Shown here piece after piece: positions 22,250 to 33,700 of a stretch of DNA of 64,000 bases. The notes beneath the pieces were generated by a model. That model saw only the letters and a list, made by a program, of their open reading frames with translations. It was not told where the DNA came from and made no database searches. The stretch is from Caenorhabditis elegans (Eukaryota > Nematoda > Chromadorea > Rhabditida > Rhabditidae), in NCBI RefSeq assembly GCF_000002985.6, contig NC_003279.8, positions 14,074,001 through 14,138,000 of the forward strand. Direction: 5' to 3'. A program made the position numbers and the translations under genes. Positions within the stretch are counted from its first letter, which is position 1, and every line of letters starts with the position of its first letter.

Positions 22250-22467
22250 AAGACTTACAAATCCAAAGTATCCATACATTTTAGGGCTATTCGGCGGGAT
22301 TTCGGAGGAAGTGATAATATTGGAAAAGGTAGAGCAGGCATTGGCGGGAGGAAATATTGGAGATATGGTGACCCCTTTGCAGGCCAATTTGGTTGTCAGG
22401 GAGTGTTCTTGTCTTCTCTGCGTAGTCTCTAATAAGACGGACAGGTGGGGGGGAAATATCGATTCTC
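22250..22467 (-). other. Possible orphan exon
   Basis: On the minus strand an acceptor (TTTCTTTAG, at about 22468) and a donor (TTTGTAAGTC, at about 22250) bracket an open frame of about 72 codons (KMYGYFGF at its end). No family is recognised and no partner exons are seen. Could be chance or a gene relic. Confidence 0.2.
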
Positions 22468-22650
22468 TAAAGAAAAAAAAATTATGGTGCATCGACCCCC
22501 CAGTCCTTTGGCAGCCTTACCTCCGGAAAACTCTAAATTTAAAATTTTTTTTCAGGCCAAATTAGTTTTAAAAAGACACGAAATCATCTGAAGAAACTAA
22601 AATTTAAAAAAAAAATAGAATTTTTTTTTTCTAAACATTTTCCAAAAAAA

Positions 22651-22732
22651 TGCCCGAATGGCGCAGTGGGATTTCCGCCGGCTACCAATCACGAGACCGG
22701 GGTTCGAGTCCGCGCTGTGACAACTATTTTTT
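22651..22732 (+). ncRNA. tRNA-like Pol III unit, copy 1
   Basis: A-box TGGCGCAGTGG at 22659-22669, B-box GGTTCGAGTCC at 22701-22711 and a T6 terminator at 22727-22732. The D-arm (GGCG/CGCC) can form, but the anticodon arm is not canonical and no acceptor stem closes. Hence a tRNA-derived unit rather than a working tRNA. Confidence 0.5.
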
Positions 22733-22950
22733 ATTTTGCATGTTTTGTGAGTTTTAGGTAATTTTGAGCAATTTAAAACGGAAAAATCTAGAAATTTAGA
22801 AGGAAAAGTTTTTAAAAAGTCGAATTTATCAATTTTCTAGTTTTTTTTGCTTCTAAAAATTTCCAAACCGATATATTTATTTTTTCTGTGGCTAAACAAC
22901 ACCCCTAGAGGCCTAACATAACAAAATTTTCTGAGCAATTTTAAAAAAAT

Positions 22951-23036
22951 TGTCCGAATGGCGCAGTGGGATTTCCGCCGGCTACCAATCAAGAGACCGG
23001 GGTTCGAGTCCGCGGCGTGGCGAATATTTTCAATTT
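22951..23036 (+). ncRNA. tRNA-like Pol III unit, copy 2
   Basis: Exactly 300 bases after copy 1, with the same A-box and B-box (23001-23011) and T-runs downstream. The core of about 70 bases differs from copy 1 by only a few bases. Confidence 0.5.
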
Positions 23037-23249
23037 TTTGCCAATTTGATGTGATTTTTAGCAATTTAAAACCTCAAAACCTAGAAATTTAGAACAAAAA
23101 GTTTTTGAAAGTTGGGTTTTGAGTCGAAATTATCAATTTTCTAGTTATTTTCTTCTAAAAACGATTTTTCCTATAGTTTAAGATAATAACAATCATCTAG
23201 AGGCTTATAAATCAGAAAAATCGAGTTTTAAGCTTTTCGAAAAAAAAAG

Positions 23250-23330
23250 TGTCCGAATGGCGCAGTGGGATTTTCGCCGGCTACCAATCACAAGACCGGG
23301 GTTCGAGTCCGCAATGTGGCAAAAATTTTT
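23250..23330 (+). ncRNA. tRNA-like Pol III unit, copy 3
   Basis: 299 bases after copy 2; A-box TGGCGCAGTGG, B-box at 23300-23310, followed by AAAAATTTTTATTTT. Confidence 0.5.
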
Positions 23331-23702
23331 ATTTTCTATTTGTAGTGGTTTTGAGATGAAATTTGTTATTTTAAAGCTCGAAATTTAAAAAATAAAATAT
23401 TTTTTTATCCCAAAATTTCAATTTTCTAATTTTTTTAGGCGCCAATTTTTTTTTCCAAAAAATGAGCGATTTTCTATAGTTTTAAAAGAAAAAAAAAAGT
23501 GGATTTATTTACAATCAGTATCGAAAATCGAAGATCAATAAAAACAACGAGTTTTCAAAAAAAAGGGAGCTTAGATGAAAAAAAAAGATTAAAACCCGGT
23601 GACAACTGGGAGGTAATTCCTGGGTAAAAATAGTGAAAACCGGTCGAAAAACAAGTGAAAATGGGTAAAAAATGATGATTTAAGGCTTATTTAAGGCTTA
23701 TT
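23331..23702. other. Spacer downstream of tdpt-1
   Basis: AT-rich DNA between the third tRNA-like unit and the tdpt-1 stop codon. No gene seen. Confidence 0.5.
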
Positions 23703-26700
23703 TCAGGCAAAAAACGTGGCATTGATAGCCCAATGATCAGATGGGAAGCACAAACAGGAACGGATGCGTTGGCGGCCTTCAAGTGTGAATTTGACTTTGT
23801 CCAGTGGTCCAGACCAGTATAGGCGGTCGAATCTGAAAATTTGAAGCTTTTTAGATTTTTTAAAAAATTGAAAAAAATCGATTTTTGTTTATTTTTTAAA
23901 AAATGATCGAATGGCTCAGTGCGCTTTTCGCCGTCTACCAATCACACGACCGGGGTTCGAGCCCCCGGTGTGGCAAAATATTTTTTATTTCTTTTTTATT
24001 TGTCTCTTCGCTTTTACCTCATCTTAGCGCCATGGAATCCCTGTTTATTGTCATTTTTGAAGGTGTCCCACGTGAATTTTGTCTTATTATCACTGCCGGC
24101 AGCCTCCCAGGCATCCTTAACACCGTCAGGCACACGGCTGACCTCCTCGTCTCGTAAGTTCAAATCGCCGCCGAAAAAGACGAGGGCGCCCGGGTTTTGA
24201 GCGATGATTTCACGGACTTTGTCCATGCAGAAGCCGAATTGAGCACAACGTTGCGGGCGGTGCTCACGTGTTGATTCGAGATGGGTGTTAAGTAGGAATA
24301 CCTGCAAAAAACGAGAAAATTGGTTGAGGCTCAGGCTACAAACTACAAAAATTTGTTAAATTTGCCGAAAAGCGAATGATTTTAATAGAAATGTTCAGTT
24401 TTCTTTCAAAAAAATCAATTAAAACGAGGAAATTCTTCAGTTTTTTTTCGGGAAAGTGGTTGTGGCTCAGGTTACAAACTACAAACTCGGCTTAGCCTCA
24501 CCAAACATTTCCGAAGCGAAATCTGATGAAAATACTCGAAATTTCCCTCATTTTTCTTCAAAAAAAGCTCCAAATTTTCAAAATTCTAGGGATTTCCCTC
24601 AAAAATCAGAAGAAAAACTGAAAGAATCAGGGTTTTAACCAGAATTCCGAAAAAAAAATTGGTTGAGGCTCAGGCTACAAACTACAAAATCGGCTTAGCC
24701 TCACCAAACATTTCCGGAGCGAAATCTGGTGAAAATACTCGAAATTTCCCACATTTTTTCTCAAAAAAGCTCAAATTTCCATAACATTTCATGTATTTCC
24801 GACAAAAATCATTGAAAAATTCAAAAAAATTACAAATAAAATTGATTGAAGCTCAGGCTACAAACTACACATTTGGTTAGCCTCACCAAAGTTTCAACGA
24901 ATTTTTTTCGAACTCACACTACATACTGTGATTTTCAGCTAGAAATTGCAGAATTCTGATTGAAAAAAATCAATTATATCTCGAAAATCTTACAACAAAA
25001 AAGAGATTTTCAGGAAGACATAGGGATTTTCCGTAAAATTTGACCGAAAATTGATTTTAAAACCTGAAAATCTAGATTTTTTCAGTGGAAAATCCCATTT
25101 TCTGTAAAAATTTGAAGTTTTTTGCAAGAAAAACAAGAGGGAAAACATTTGAGGGGAAAAATTGGTTGAGGCCTACACTACAAACTACAAATGTGGTTAG
25201 CCTCAACCAATATACATTTTGCTCGATTTTAAGGTATTTTTTGCGGAAATTGATTGATTTTTACGGGAATTTTTATATTTTGTTTTGAAAAAATGGATTA
25301 AAATGCGAGAATTTTTCAAAAAATCTTTTTTTTCAGTAAAAAACTGAAAAATTCGATTATTGCGATAAAAATTGATTGAGGCTCAGGCTACAAATTACAA
25401 ATTTGGGTAGCCTCAACCATCATTTTCACTCATTTTTAGCGGTTTTCCGGGATTTTTTCTTAAAATTTCGTCTATTTTCTGAAAAATTAACCTTCAAACC
25501 GCCAATAGATCCCTCCAAAATCTGCAAAGTTCTGTACATTCCAGAATTCTGAAAATGAATGACGTCATGCTTCTCGACGTCGAACATTTTCGACACAAGA
25601 ATCGCCGTATAATATTGGCAGCCTTTGTTCGAATAATAGATTTTATACAGCGATTGAAGCTTATCAATCGGCGCCAAATCACGGTCGACGACTTCTTGGA
25701 GGAATAGGATGTCCGGATTGACGCTGAAATTTTTTTTTGGCGTTTCAGGTTGATTTTTGAAGATTTTTGACGGTTTTTAGTGATTTTTTTGCTGATTTTG
25801 CATCAAAATCAACTAAAAATTTGAAAATTCCGTGAAAAATCGCCGATTTTGCTCACTTTTTGACAATATGAGCCACTGCTTTCATTCTTGTGAGCAAGCT
25901 TCTCCCGTCGAGCCCATCAATGTTCCACGACATTACGCTGACTTCGAATCCCTGAAAAAATTTGAAATTTGTTGGAAAAATCGCGAAAAAAGTGAATTTT
26001 TTTTTGGTGAGGCTAAGCCGAGTTTGTAGTTTGTAGTCTTAGCCTCAACCAATTTTTTTTTCGGAATTCAGGTTAAAAGCGTGATTTTTTTCAGTTTTTC
26101 TAAAGATTTTCGAAGGAAATTCATGAAATTTTATGGAAATTTGAGCTTTTTTGAAGAAAAATGAGGGAAATTTCGAGTATTATGCTTCGGAAATGTTTGG
26201 TGAGGCTATACCGATTTTGTAGTTTGTAGTCTTAGCCTCAACCAATTTTTTTTCGGAATTCCGGTTGAAAGCGTGATTTTTTTTTAGTTTTTCTACTGAT
26301 TTTTGAAGGAAATCTATGAAAATTTATGGAAATTTTAGTTTTTTTGATAAAAAATGAGGAAAATTTCAAGTATTTTCGCCAGATTTCGCTTTGGAAATTT
26401 TTGGTGAGGCTCGGCCGATTTTGTAGTTTGTAGCCTGAGCCTCAACCAATTTTTTTTTTCGGAATTCCGGTTGAAAAAGTGATTTTTTTCAAATTTTCAA
26501 TGATTTCTGTGAAAAATCACTGAAATTTTACGGAAATTGCAGCATTTTTGAGGTTTTTTAACTCGAAAATCGATGTTTTTAGGTGGTTTGGCTTGATTTT
26601 GCTCCAAATATTCTTCTATTAACCTTCAAATCCTCTGCCGTCATCACCGCAGCTCCAGAGCTCGCCATAGACGATGAAGCGCCCATTACGGCCGCACTTC

Positions 26701-27083
26701 TGGCCTCTGCGAACGCCTCACTCCCGTAAAAAACGTCCAGAGCCTTCTTCAAATCCCAGTCTACATCCTGTAAAATCGACTGCGCAAAAGCCTCATCTGT
26801 GGCCGTGATTATTGCAAATTCATGCAGTTTTTGCTCGTCGCTCACTGAAAAATCGCGGATTTTCGCCTTAATTTATTGATTTTTCGGGTTTACTCGACGA
26901 ATTTTTCAGTTTTCCTTGCTCCGGCTCATCTAGAATCTCGATTTCGACCTCGGAATCTTCTTGGGACACTGAAATATATTTTATTTGATTTAAAATTCAA
27001 ATATTTTGAATTTCCAGCTGCAAAGCCTTACTTTTCTGTCGTTTAGCCTCAATTTCCTGTATTTCATCGTCAGAATTCGACAT
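23703..27083 (-). CDS. tdpt-1: Tyrosyl-DNA phosphodiesterase 2 (TDP2) homologue
   Basis: Seven exons: 27083-27032, 26968-26894, 26844-26624, 25951-25857, 25723-25492, 24301-24018, 23832-23703; phases agree and give 362 residues, the family's usual length. An acidic start is followed by a UBA-like segment (about residues 45-95, AQSILQDVDWDLKKALDVFY). An endonuclease/exonuclease/phosphatase domain follows with all TDP2 motifs: MSWNIDGLD near 123, LQEV near 156, NTHLES near 230, GGDLNLRD near 270, SDHWAI near 350. It removes 5'-tyrosyl adducts left by stalled topoisomerase II, a Mg-dependent nuclear repair reaction. A trans-splice acceptor (TTTCAG) ends 7 bases before the ATG. Divergent from tfg-1. 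Introns hold pairing-centre-like dyads, and intron 6 holds a tRNA-like unit. Confidence 0.95.
23904..23985 (+). ncRNA. tRNA-like Pol III unit, copy 4 (in tdpt-1 intron 6)
   Basis: Divergent copy antisense to tdpt-1: A-box TGGCTCAGTGC, B-box GGTTCGAGCCC at 23954-23964 with a perfect T-stem (CGGGG/CCCCG), followed by a T6 run near 23979. This is the most tRNA-like of the four, but the acceptor stem still does not close. Confidence 0.45.
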
Positions 27084-28046
27084 TTTTGAGCTGAAATTAG
27101 AGGATTTTATCATATTTTTTCAGAAAACGCGAAAAATCCACACGATAACTATTGAAATTCAAAAAATCGCGAAAAGAATAACTGAAAAGGCGGAGTCTAG
27201 CCGGGGGGCGTACCCTATTTGCAATCCTGGCACGCGTGTTGCAACTGCGGCGCACTTTTACCGAACGTGGAATTTTATATCGCGGATTTGGATCGTTTTT
27301 CTTCCCGTTATTTTCCCATTTTTCCTTGGTTTTCTTGCAGAAAATCCATAAAAATAGCAAGAAAAGTGAGTATTAGAGGTTAAAATCGATATTTTCACCA
27401 TAAAAAAACCCCAGAAAACCGGCAAAAAACGATGAAAATCCGTGTGGAATTTTTTTAGACCTAGTTTCGCAATTTTTTCAATATTATCTTGAAGATTTTG
27501 ATCTATTTTCGTGATCTTTACTTATTTTATGTGCCATATCCCGATTTTTATACCGAAAACCCGCGAAAATCTAGAGATTCCGATGGAATTGCTTTATTAT
27601 ATTACACGTGGAACTATTTTATTTCTTGATTTCTGCCGGTTTCTTGCTTTAAAATCTTAGAAAATAGCGTTTCAAGTGGGTTTTAGAGCCGAAAATTTAG
27701 ATTTTCGATAGGAAAATCGCCTAAAAATCGATGAAACCATATTTTTGGCCTACTCCCGCTCTAATTTTGAAACTTTGATCTCGTTTAGGTCGAATTTCAA
27801 CTAAAAAGTCGAATTTTCCTGTCAAAACACATGAAAATCCAAAATTTTCGTAAAAATATGAGCTCCGGATAAACTTGGGTGAGGCTGAGCCAATTTCGTA
27901 GTTTGTAGCCTGAGCCTCACCAAAATTCGGATTCTGTGTTTAATTCTTGATTTCTAGTTGATTTTCGCCGGTTTTTTTTTGCTTTTTTCTTTCTTTTTCT
28001 CCCGCAAAACCCAATTTTCCCTTTAAAAAACCCCCGTTTTTTCCAG
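27084..28046. promoter_or_regulatory. Divergent promoter region tdpt-1 / tfg-1
   Basis: 963 bases between the two start codons. A GC-rich stretch at 27188-27262 stands out from the AT-rich background. It carries, in reverse orientation, the GTTGCAA/GCGCGCC module also found twice between dnj-29 and the NDUFA2 gene. A single pairing-centre-like dyad lies near 27880. Confidence 0.6.
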
Positions 28047-30209
28047 ATGGTGCATTCAAACGGAGCCATCACGAGCACAATTCTGAAGGCTCGTCACGCC
28101 GACGTCGTCCGCAAGACGTCACTTCACCACGCCAACGACTTGACACTCATCGATCTCGTGCTCAATGTGCAGCGGCTTTTGGCTCTCCCATCCGACGCGA
28201 ATTTCGTGTTGAAGTACAAGGATGAAGGTAGGAATTGCACTGAAAATTGCGATTTTAATTCAATTTTTGTCAATTTTAGAAGGCGATTTGGTGACACTCG
28301 CCGAGGATAGCGACCTCCTGCTGGCTCTTCACACGTCTGGAGCCACGCTCGACGTGACCGTCGTTGTCGACTCGAGAGCTCGTGAGGCTGTGCACGATGT
28401 GCAGAAGCAAGTCGAGCAGATTAAGGTAAGGAGGATTTTGAGCGAAAAAAAACGATTTTTGAGCTGAAAAGCGCAATTTTGAGCGGGAAAATGCAAAATG
28501 TTGCAGAATTTTCATCGAAAATGCTGCATTTTTGAGCTTTTTAGACAAAAAAAAATCCGGAAAAACACTGAAAAATGTTGGTTGAGGCTAAGAAACAAGT
28601 GTAGTTTGTAGTGTGAGCCTCAACCAAACTAGCCAAAGCTTGAGTGAGGCTATGGTGATTTTGTAGTTTGTAGCTTTAGCCTCAACCAAATTAGCTAAAG
28701 CTTGAGTGAGGCTATGGTGATTTTGTAGTTTGTAGCTTTAGCCTCAACCAAATTAGCTAAAGCTTGAGTGAGGCTATGGTGATTTTGTAGTTTGTAGCTT
28801 TAGCCTCAACCAAATTAGCTAAAGCTTGAGTGAGGCTATGCAGCTTTTTTTTGTTTATAGTGTGAGCCTCAACCAATTTTGTTTTTAAAATTCACAAAAT
28901 CTTTGGTTTTTCACTGAAAAATTGGAGAAATTTCAGCGTTTTCATTGATTTTTAAACAAAATTATCCAAATAATCGGTTTTTTTTTTCAATATTTTTAAC
29001 ACAAAATGGCTAAAAATTGGAATTTCTAGTACTACAGCTAGCGAAAAACGAATTTTAATTCAATTTTTCTTTCAGCTTGATGTTGGAAAGCTTCTTGGCG
29101 CTCTCAGTGCTCTCGACGTTGCCCAGATCGCCGAACAATCGAACACATCGGTGGCGAATCTCTCGGCTCCAAAACAATCTCACCACGACAATATTGTGTT
29201 CCAAAAGAGCTTCGAAGCGGCTCCACCATCGCCAGTGCCTTCCGAGAAGGCCGAGCTCCCGGCGACGATCCAACCGTCGGTTCACGAGCAATTCAATCAT
29301 CGCCCGGCGCACGTTGAGGAGGAGATTCCGTTGGAGAATCACTATGCTCCACCACCACATCAGCAAATTCCCGATGATCTGAACACTAGCTTCAGCTCCC
29401 AGCCACCGCCACCAATTGAGCAATTCGGAGCGATTCCGCCACCGAACGCGACGATCCCGTCGTTCCCAACGTCGAATGCGGCGAGCCCACCAGTTCAGGA
29501 GTTTGCTCCACCGCCTCCACAGCAGCAGCAGCAACAATTCCAGGCTCCACCACCACCGATGGCGTCGCACTCTTCGATCTCGTCGACTCCAGTGCAGCAG
29601 CAAGGATTTGCTCCACCGCAGCAGTTTGGCGGGCCACCACCGTCTGGACCACCATCAGAGTATGGAGGATATGCTCCACCACAGCAGCAGCAGCAGCAAT
29701 TCGGAGCCCCACCACCGCAGGGAGCTCCCCAGCAAGGATTTGGAGCACCGCCACAAGGGCCACCACAGGGAGGACCACCACAAGGATCCTTCGGAGCTCC
29801 ACCACCCCAGCAATTCCATGCTCCATCACCACAATCGTTCGGAGGGCCACCGCCGCCAGTATCAAGTGCTCCAGGAAACTTTGCCCCTCCACCACAATCG
29901 GGACCACCGGGCGCTTTTGCTCCACCACCATCCGCCTTCGGAGCACCACAGGGGCCGGGAGGCCCAGGAGGCTACGGTCCACCACCGCCAGGAGGCCCAG
30001 GAGCCCCAGGATCGTACGGACCACCACAAGGAGGCCCAGGAGGATTCGGACCACCACCTCCAGGAGGCCCAGGAGCCTACGGACCACCGCCAACCGGATT
30101 CCCACCAGTCGGAGCACCGCCACCGGGAGCCGCCGGAGCCCCGGGAGGAAATCCATTCGCACGAGGACCATCTGCCACGGGATACCGCCAGTCGCCGTAT
30201 CAGCAGTAA
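28047..30209 (+). CDS. tfg-1: TFG homologue, PB1 domain protein of ER exit sites
   Basis: Three exons: 28047-28227, 28280-28425, 29076-30209; 486 residues. Residues about 10-95 form a PB1 domain ([40 protein letters not shown]). A short coiled coil follows ([16 protein letters not shown]), and a P/Q/G-rich low-complexity tail from about residue 190 is dense in PPPQ, QQQQQ and GGPGG. TFG proteins assemble at ER exit sites with SEC-16 and promote COPII-dependent export; in worms TFG-1 is also linked to cell size and suppression of apoptosis. An acceptor (TTTTCCAG) directly abuts the ATG, so the mRNA is probably trans-spliced with almost no 5'UTR. Intron 2 contains a 62-base tandem array. Confidence 0.95.
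28577..28886. repeat. 62-bp tandem array of dyads in tfg-1 intron 2
   Basis: The word CTTGAGTGAGGCTATG starts at 28639, 28701, 28763 and 28825, an exact 62-base period. Each unit contains one motif arm and one TTGTAGTTTGTAG core. Confidence 0.93.
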
Positions 30210-30793
30210 TTAATCGATAATTTATTGATGTTTTCTTCTTTGTTTGTTTGATTCCCATAATTTAAATATTTTATGTTTTCCCCCGTCCTTCCCCCCTAGT
30301 GTACAAGTTTCCTTTTCTACTCGCTCGCCCCTGTTTCCTTGTGATATAGCGCTGGAGCGCCTTTTCTCTTTTCCACGTGGAATTCACATCAATTCTTGTC
30401 GTCTTCTCTCTCTCTTTCTCCTTTTTTTAGTGGTATATAATATTTATGATATGAATTTAAAAAATCTCGGGCTCCTGTCTCTGAAATTCTTTTTAATTGA
30501 AGCATAGAAAAAAGGGTCTAAATTTCATGTAACTATGTAGAGGAAACATTTTCAAAAGTGATGTGATTGGTGGGAAGGGAATAGAAATAATAATGCATAG
30601 GGAACACGAAAACATACAAATTTTTTTAAATAAAATATTTAATTTAATTACTTTTAGAAGAACAGAAAACCCAGTAGAGAAATTGATTGAAATTTTTTTG
30701 GAGAAAAGTGCGGGAGAACAATGGGGGGCCACTGAAGAAAAATTGAAAAATAAATTAACGAATAATTTGGAGAGCAATTGTTGGAGCATTTCG
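30210..30793. other. Convergent 3' flank of tfg-1 and dnj-29
   Basis: 584 bases between the stop codons; pyrimidine-rich tfg-1 3'UTR (CTTTCTC runs near 30400) and AT-rich DNA. No gene seen. Confidence 0.55.
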
Positions 30794-33700
30794 CTACTCT
30801 TCATCCGAGTCATCGTCTTCTGTATAATCATCGTCCGACGACACTTCGACGGCTTCATCGTCCTCATCCACGTAGTCGTCGTGCTTGATTTCGACGAATT
30901 TCGCCTCTTTCACGTCGATCTGCAATAATTTTGAATTTATTGTTGAGAAATTTGCTGCTTTTTGTGTCGAAAATGGATTTTTTGAGGAGAAATTCGCCTG
31001 AAAATATAATTTTTTACAATTTTTCGCATTAAAATCCGTCATTTTCAATCAAAAATCACCTTAAAATCAACACTATACTCCGCATCCATATAGGAATCCG
31101 ATTTGACCGACAAATTGTACGTGTAGATTCCTTTGTGTGGTGGAGCCGCGAATCGAATGTCAATCTGAAAGAAATCAATAGGAATTTAGTGGGAAATGGA
31201 GTTTTTAGTGCAAAAATATGCCATTTTTTGGGGCGAAAACTTCAAATTTTGGCATAGTTTTGCCAAAAAAATCGTCAAAAACGTAGGAAAAAATTGTGGT
31301 TGAGGCAGATTCTGTAGTTTGTAGCCTGAGCCTTACCTAACGAAAAATACAATTTTTTTCTTTTTTATCTGTAATTAAGGAAGGAAACAACAAATTGTTT
31401 AGAAAAATTGATCGTTTTTAGCATTTTTTTTCTAAAAAAAATCCATAAAAATTTCAGAAAATCCCGATTTTTAACCGAAAAAGCATTAGAAATATTGGTT
31501 GAGGCTCAGACTACAAACTACAACTCCCATTAGCCTCACCCAAATTGGTTGAGGCTAAACCGATTTTGTAGTTTGTAGTGTAAGCCTCACCGAGATTTAG
31601 TGGGTTTTAAATCGATTTTTCAACTAGAAAATGCTGATTTTAGGATAAAATCCTTCAAATTTATAGGTTTTCAACGCTAAAATTCGAATTTTCCTTCAAA
31701 TTTCCAAGAAAAATACTCAAAAATCGACATTTTCCGTGTCAAAGTCCTTCAGAAAATCCCGATTTTCAACCGAAAAAGCATTAGAAATATTGGTTGAGGC
31801 TCAGACTACAAACTACAACTCCCATTAGCCTCACCCAAATTGGTTGAGGCTAAACCGATTTTGTAGTTTGTAGTGTAAGCCTCACCGAGATTTAGTGGGT
31901 TTTAAATCGATTTTTCAACTAGAAAATGCTGATTTTAGGATAAAATCCTTCAAATTTATAGGTTTTCAACGCTAAAATTCGAATTTTCCTTCAAATTTCC
32001 AAATTTTCAAATTTCCAAGAAAAATACTCAAAAATCGACATTTTCCGTGTCAAAGTCCTTCAGAAAATCCCGATTTTCAACCGAAAAAGCATTAGAAATA
32101 TTGGTTGAGGCTCAGACTACAAACTACAACTCTCATTAGCCTCAACCAAATTTGGTTGAGGCTAAACCGATTTTGTAGTTTGTTTGGTAAGCCTCACCGA
32201 GATTTAGGGGTAAAAAATCGATTTTTCGACTGGAAAATGACGAATTTTAACTCAAATTCGTCAAAAATCAACATTTTCCGGATCAAAATCCTCCAAAAAA
32301 CCAGATTTTCAACTCAAAATCCTTCGAATTCGTACCGTTTGCTCATCAATCAGTGTTTTAACGAGTTGTGGGAACGTCAGCAACTGCCGAGACTTCTCCT
32401 TTTTATCCACATATGCTACCGTTATCCACCACCATTCGAATTTCTCAGTCGGGAAGAACGGAGCATGAACAGTGTGAGTTTGTGTGTTTTTCGTCTCGAA
32501 TATCGATTTTTTGCTATTTGCCACGTCATCTTCCCATTCCGAATCGGTTTGATCATCTTTTTGATCTCCTCCGGCGGCGGCGGCTCCGTCCTTCTCCGAA
32601 TCAGAAGCTCCCGATTCTTCATCTTCAGAATCTGAAGCCTTCGAATTTTTTTCGTCATCATCGTCTTCTTCCTGGAAATTGAGTTAAAAATATCGAAATT
32701 CCCGATTTTCTACCGTGAGGCTCAGACTACAAACTACAAAACGCTTTATTAGCCTCACCCGAACTGGTTGAGGCTAAACCGGTTTTGTAGTTTGTAGTGC
32801 AGTAAGCCTCACCGAGATTTAGGGGGTTTAAAATCGATTTTTCAACTAGAAAATGCCAATTTTTGGATAAAATCTTTCAAATTTATAGGTTTTTCAACGC
32901 TAAAATTTGCAATTTTTCCTCAAATTTCCTGGAAAAAATCGGATTTTTAACTTAAATTAGTCGAAAATCGACATTTTCCGTGTCAAGAACAATTAAGCCT
33001 CAGTAAAAAAAACTATTTTTTAATACAAATTTCCCATGGAAAACTGAAATTCAGCATTTTCCGGCGATTTTCTAGAGTTTTTAATGATTTTCTGTGAGAA
33101 AAAATGCAAACTTTGGCTGAATTTTATCGAAAATTCGATTTTTTCAAGCATTTTCACTGGGAGTAGCTCATTTTGGCAATTTTTTAACAAAAAAACTGCT
33201 ACTTTTCTCAAAATGTTCTAGAAAAATTGCTCAAAAATATAGTTTTTAGTGTGAATTTTGCTTTTTCAGTTCAAAATTTCCAGAAATGTTGGATTTTTCA
33301 GAACAAAATTGTGATTTTTAGTTAAAATTAGTGGATTTTTTTGTAATAATTTTGTAAAGCCAGGATTTTTTATTACAAAAATCGCCAAAAATCCAATTTT
33401 CAGGGTGAAAATCGGCTAGAATTCAATTTTCCTTGTTAAAATTATCAAAATTCCAGCGTTCTGTCTGAAAAAACACGAATTTCTAAAACTCTCTACATTT
33501 TCGCTGGAAAATTGTCAAAAACTCAATTTTCAAGGAAAAAAAAAAGCAGAAATTGCAATTTTTCAGGGATAATTATCAATAATCCAGTTTTCTCAACAGA
33601 AAATAGGCCAAAATTCGATTTTACGGGTAAAAAATCGCCAAAAATCCGATTTTCACGATGAAAATTTGTGGGAAAATCGATTTTCCTCACTTCCAATCTC

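Noticed and set aside
22651-23320. Functional tRNA genes
   Set aside because: Pol III boxes are good, but the acceptor stem does not close and the anticodon arm is not 5+7+5; kept as tRNA-like units.
24014-24200. Plus-strand open frames opposite tdpt-1 exon 6
   Set aside because: Antisense shadows of an exon with the TDP2 motifs NTHLES and GGDLNLRD.
29392-30258. Long antisense open frame over the tfg-1 tail
   Set aside because: Shadow of the P/Q/G-rich coding exon; no independent signals.
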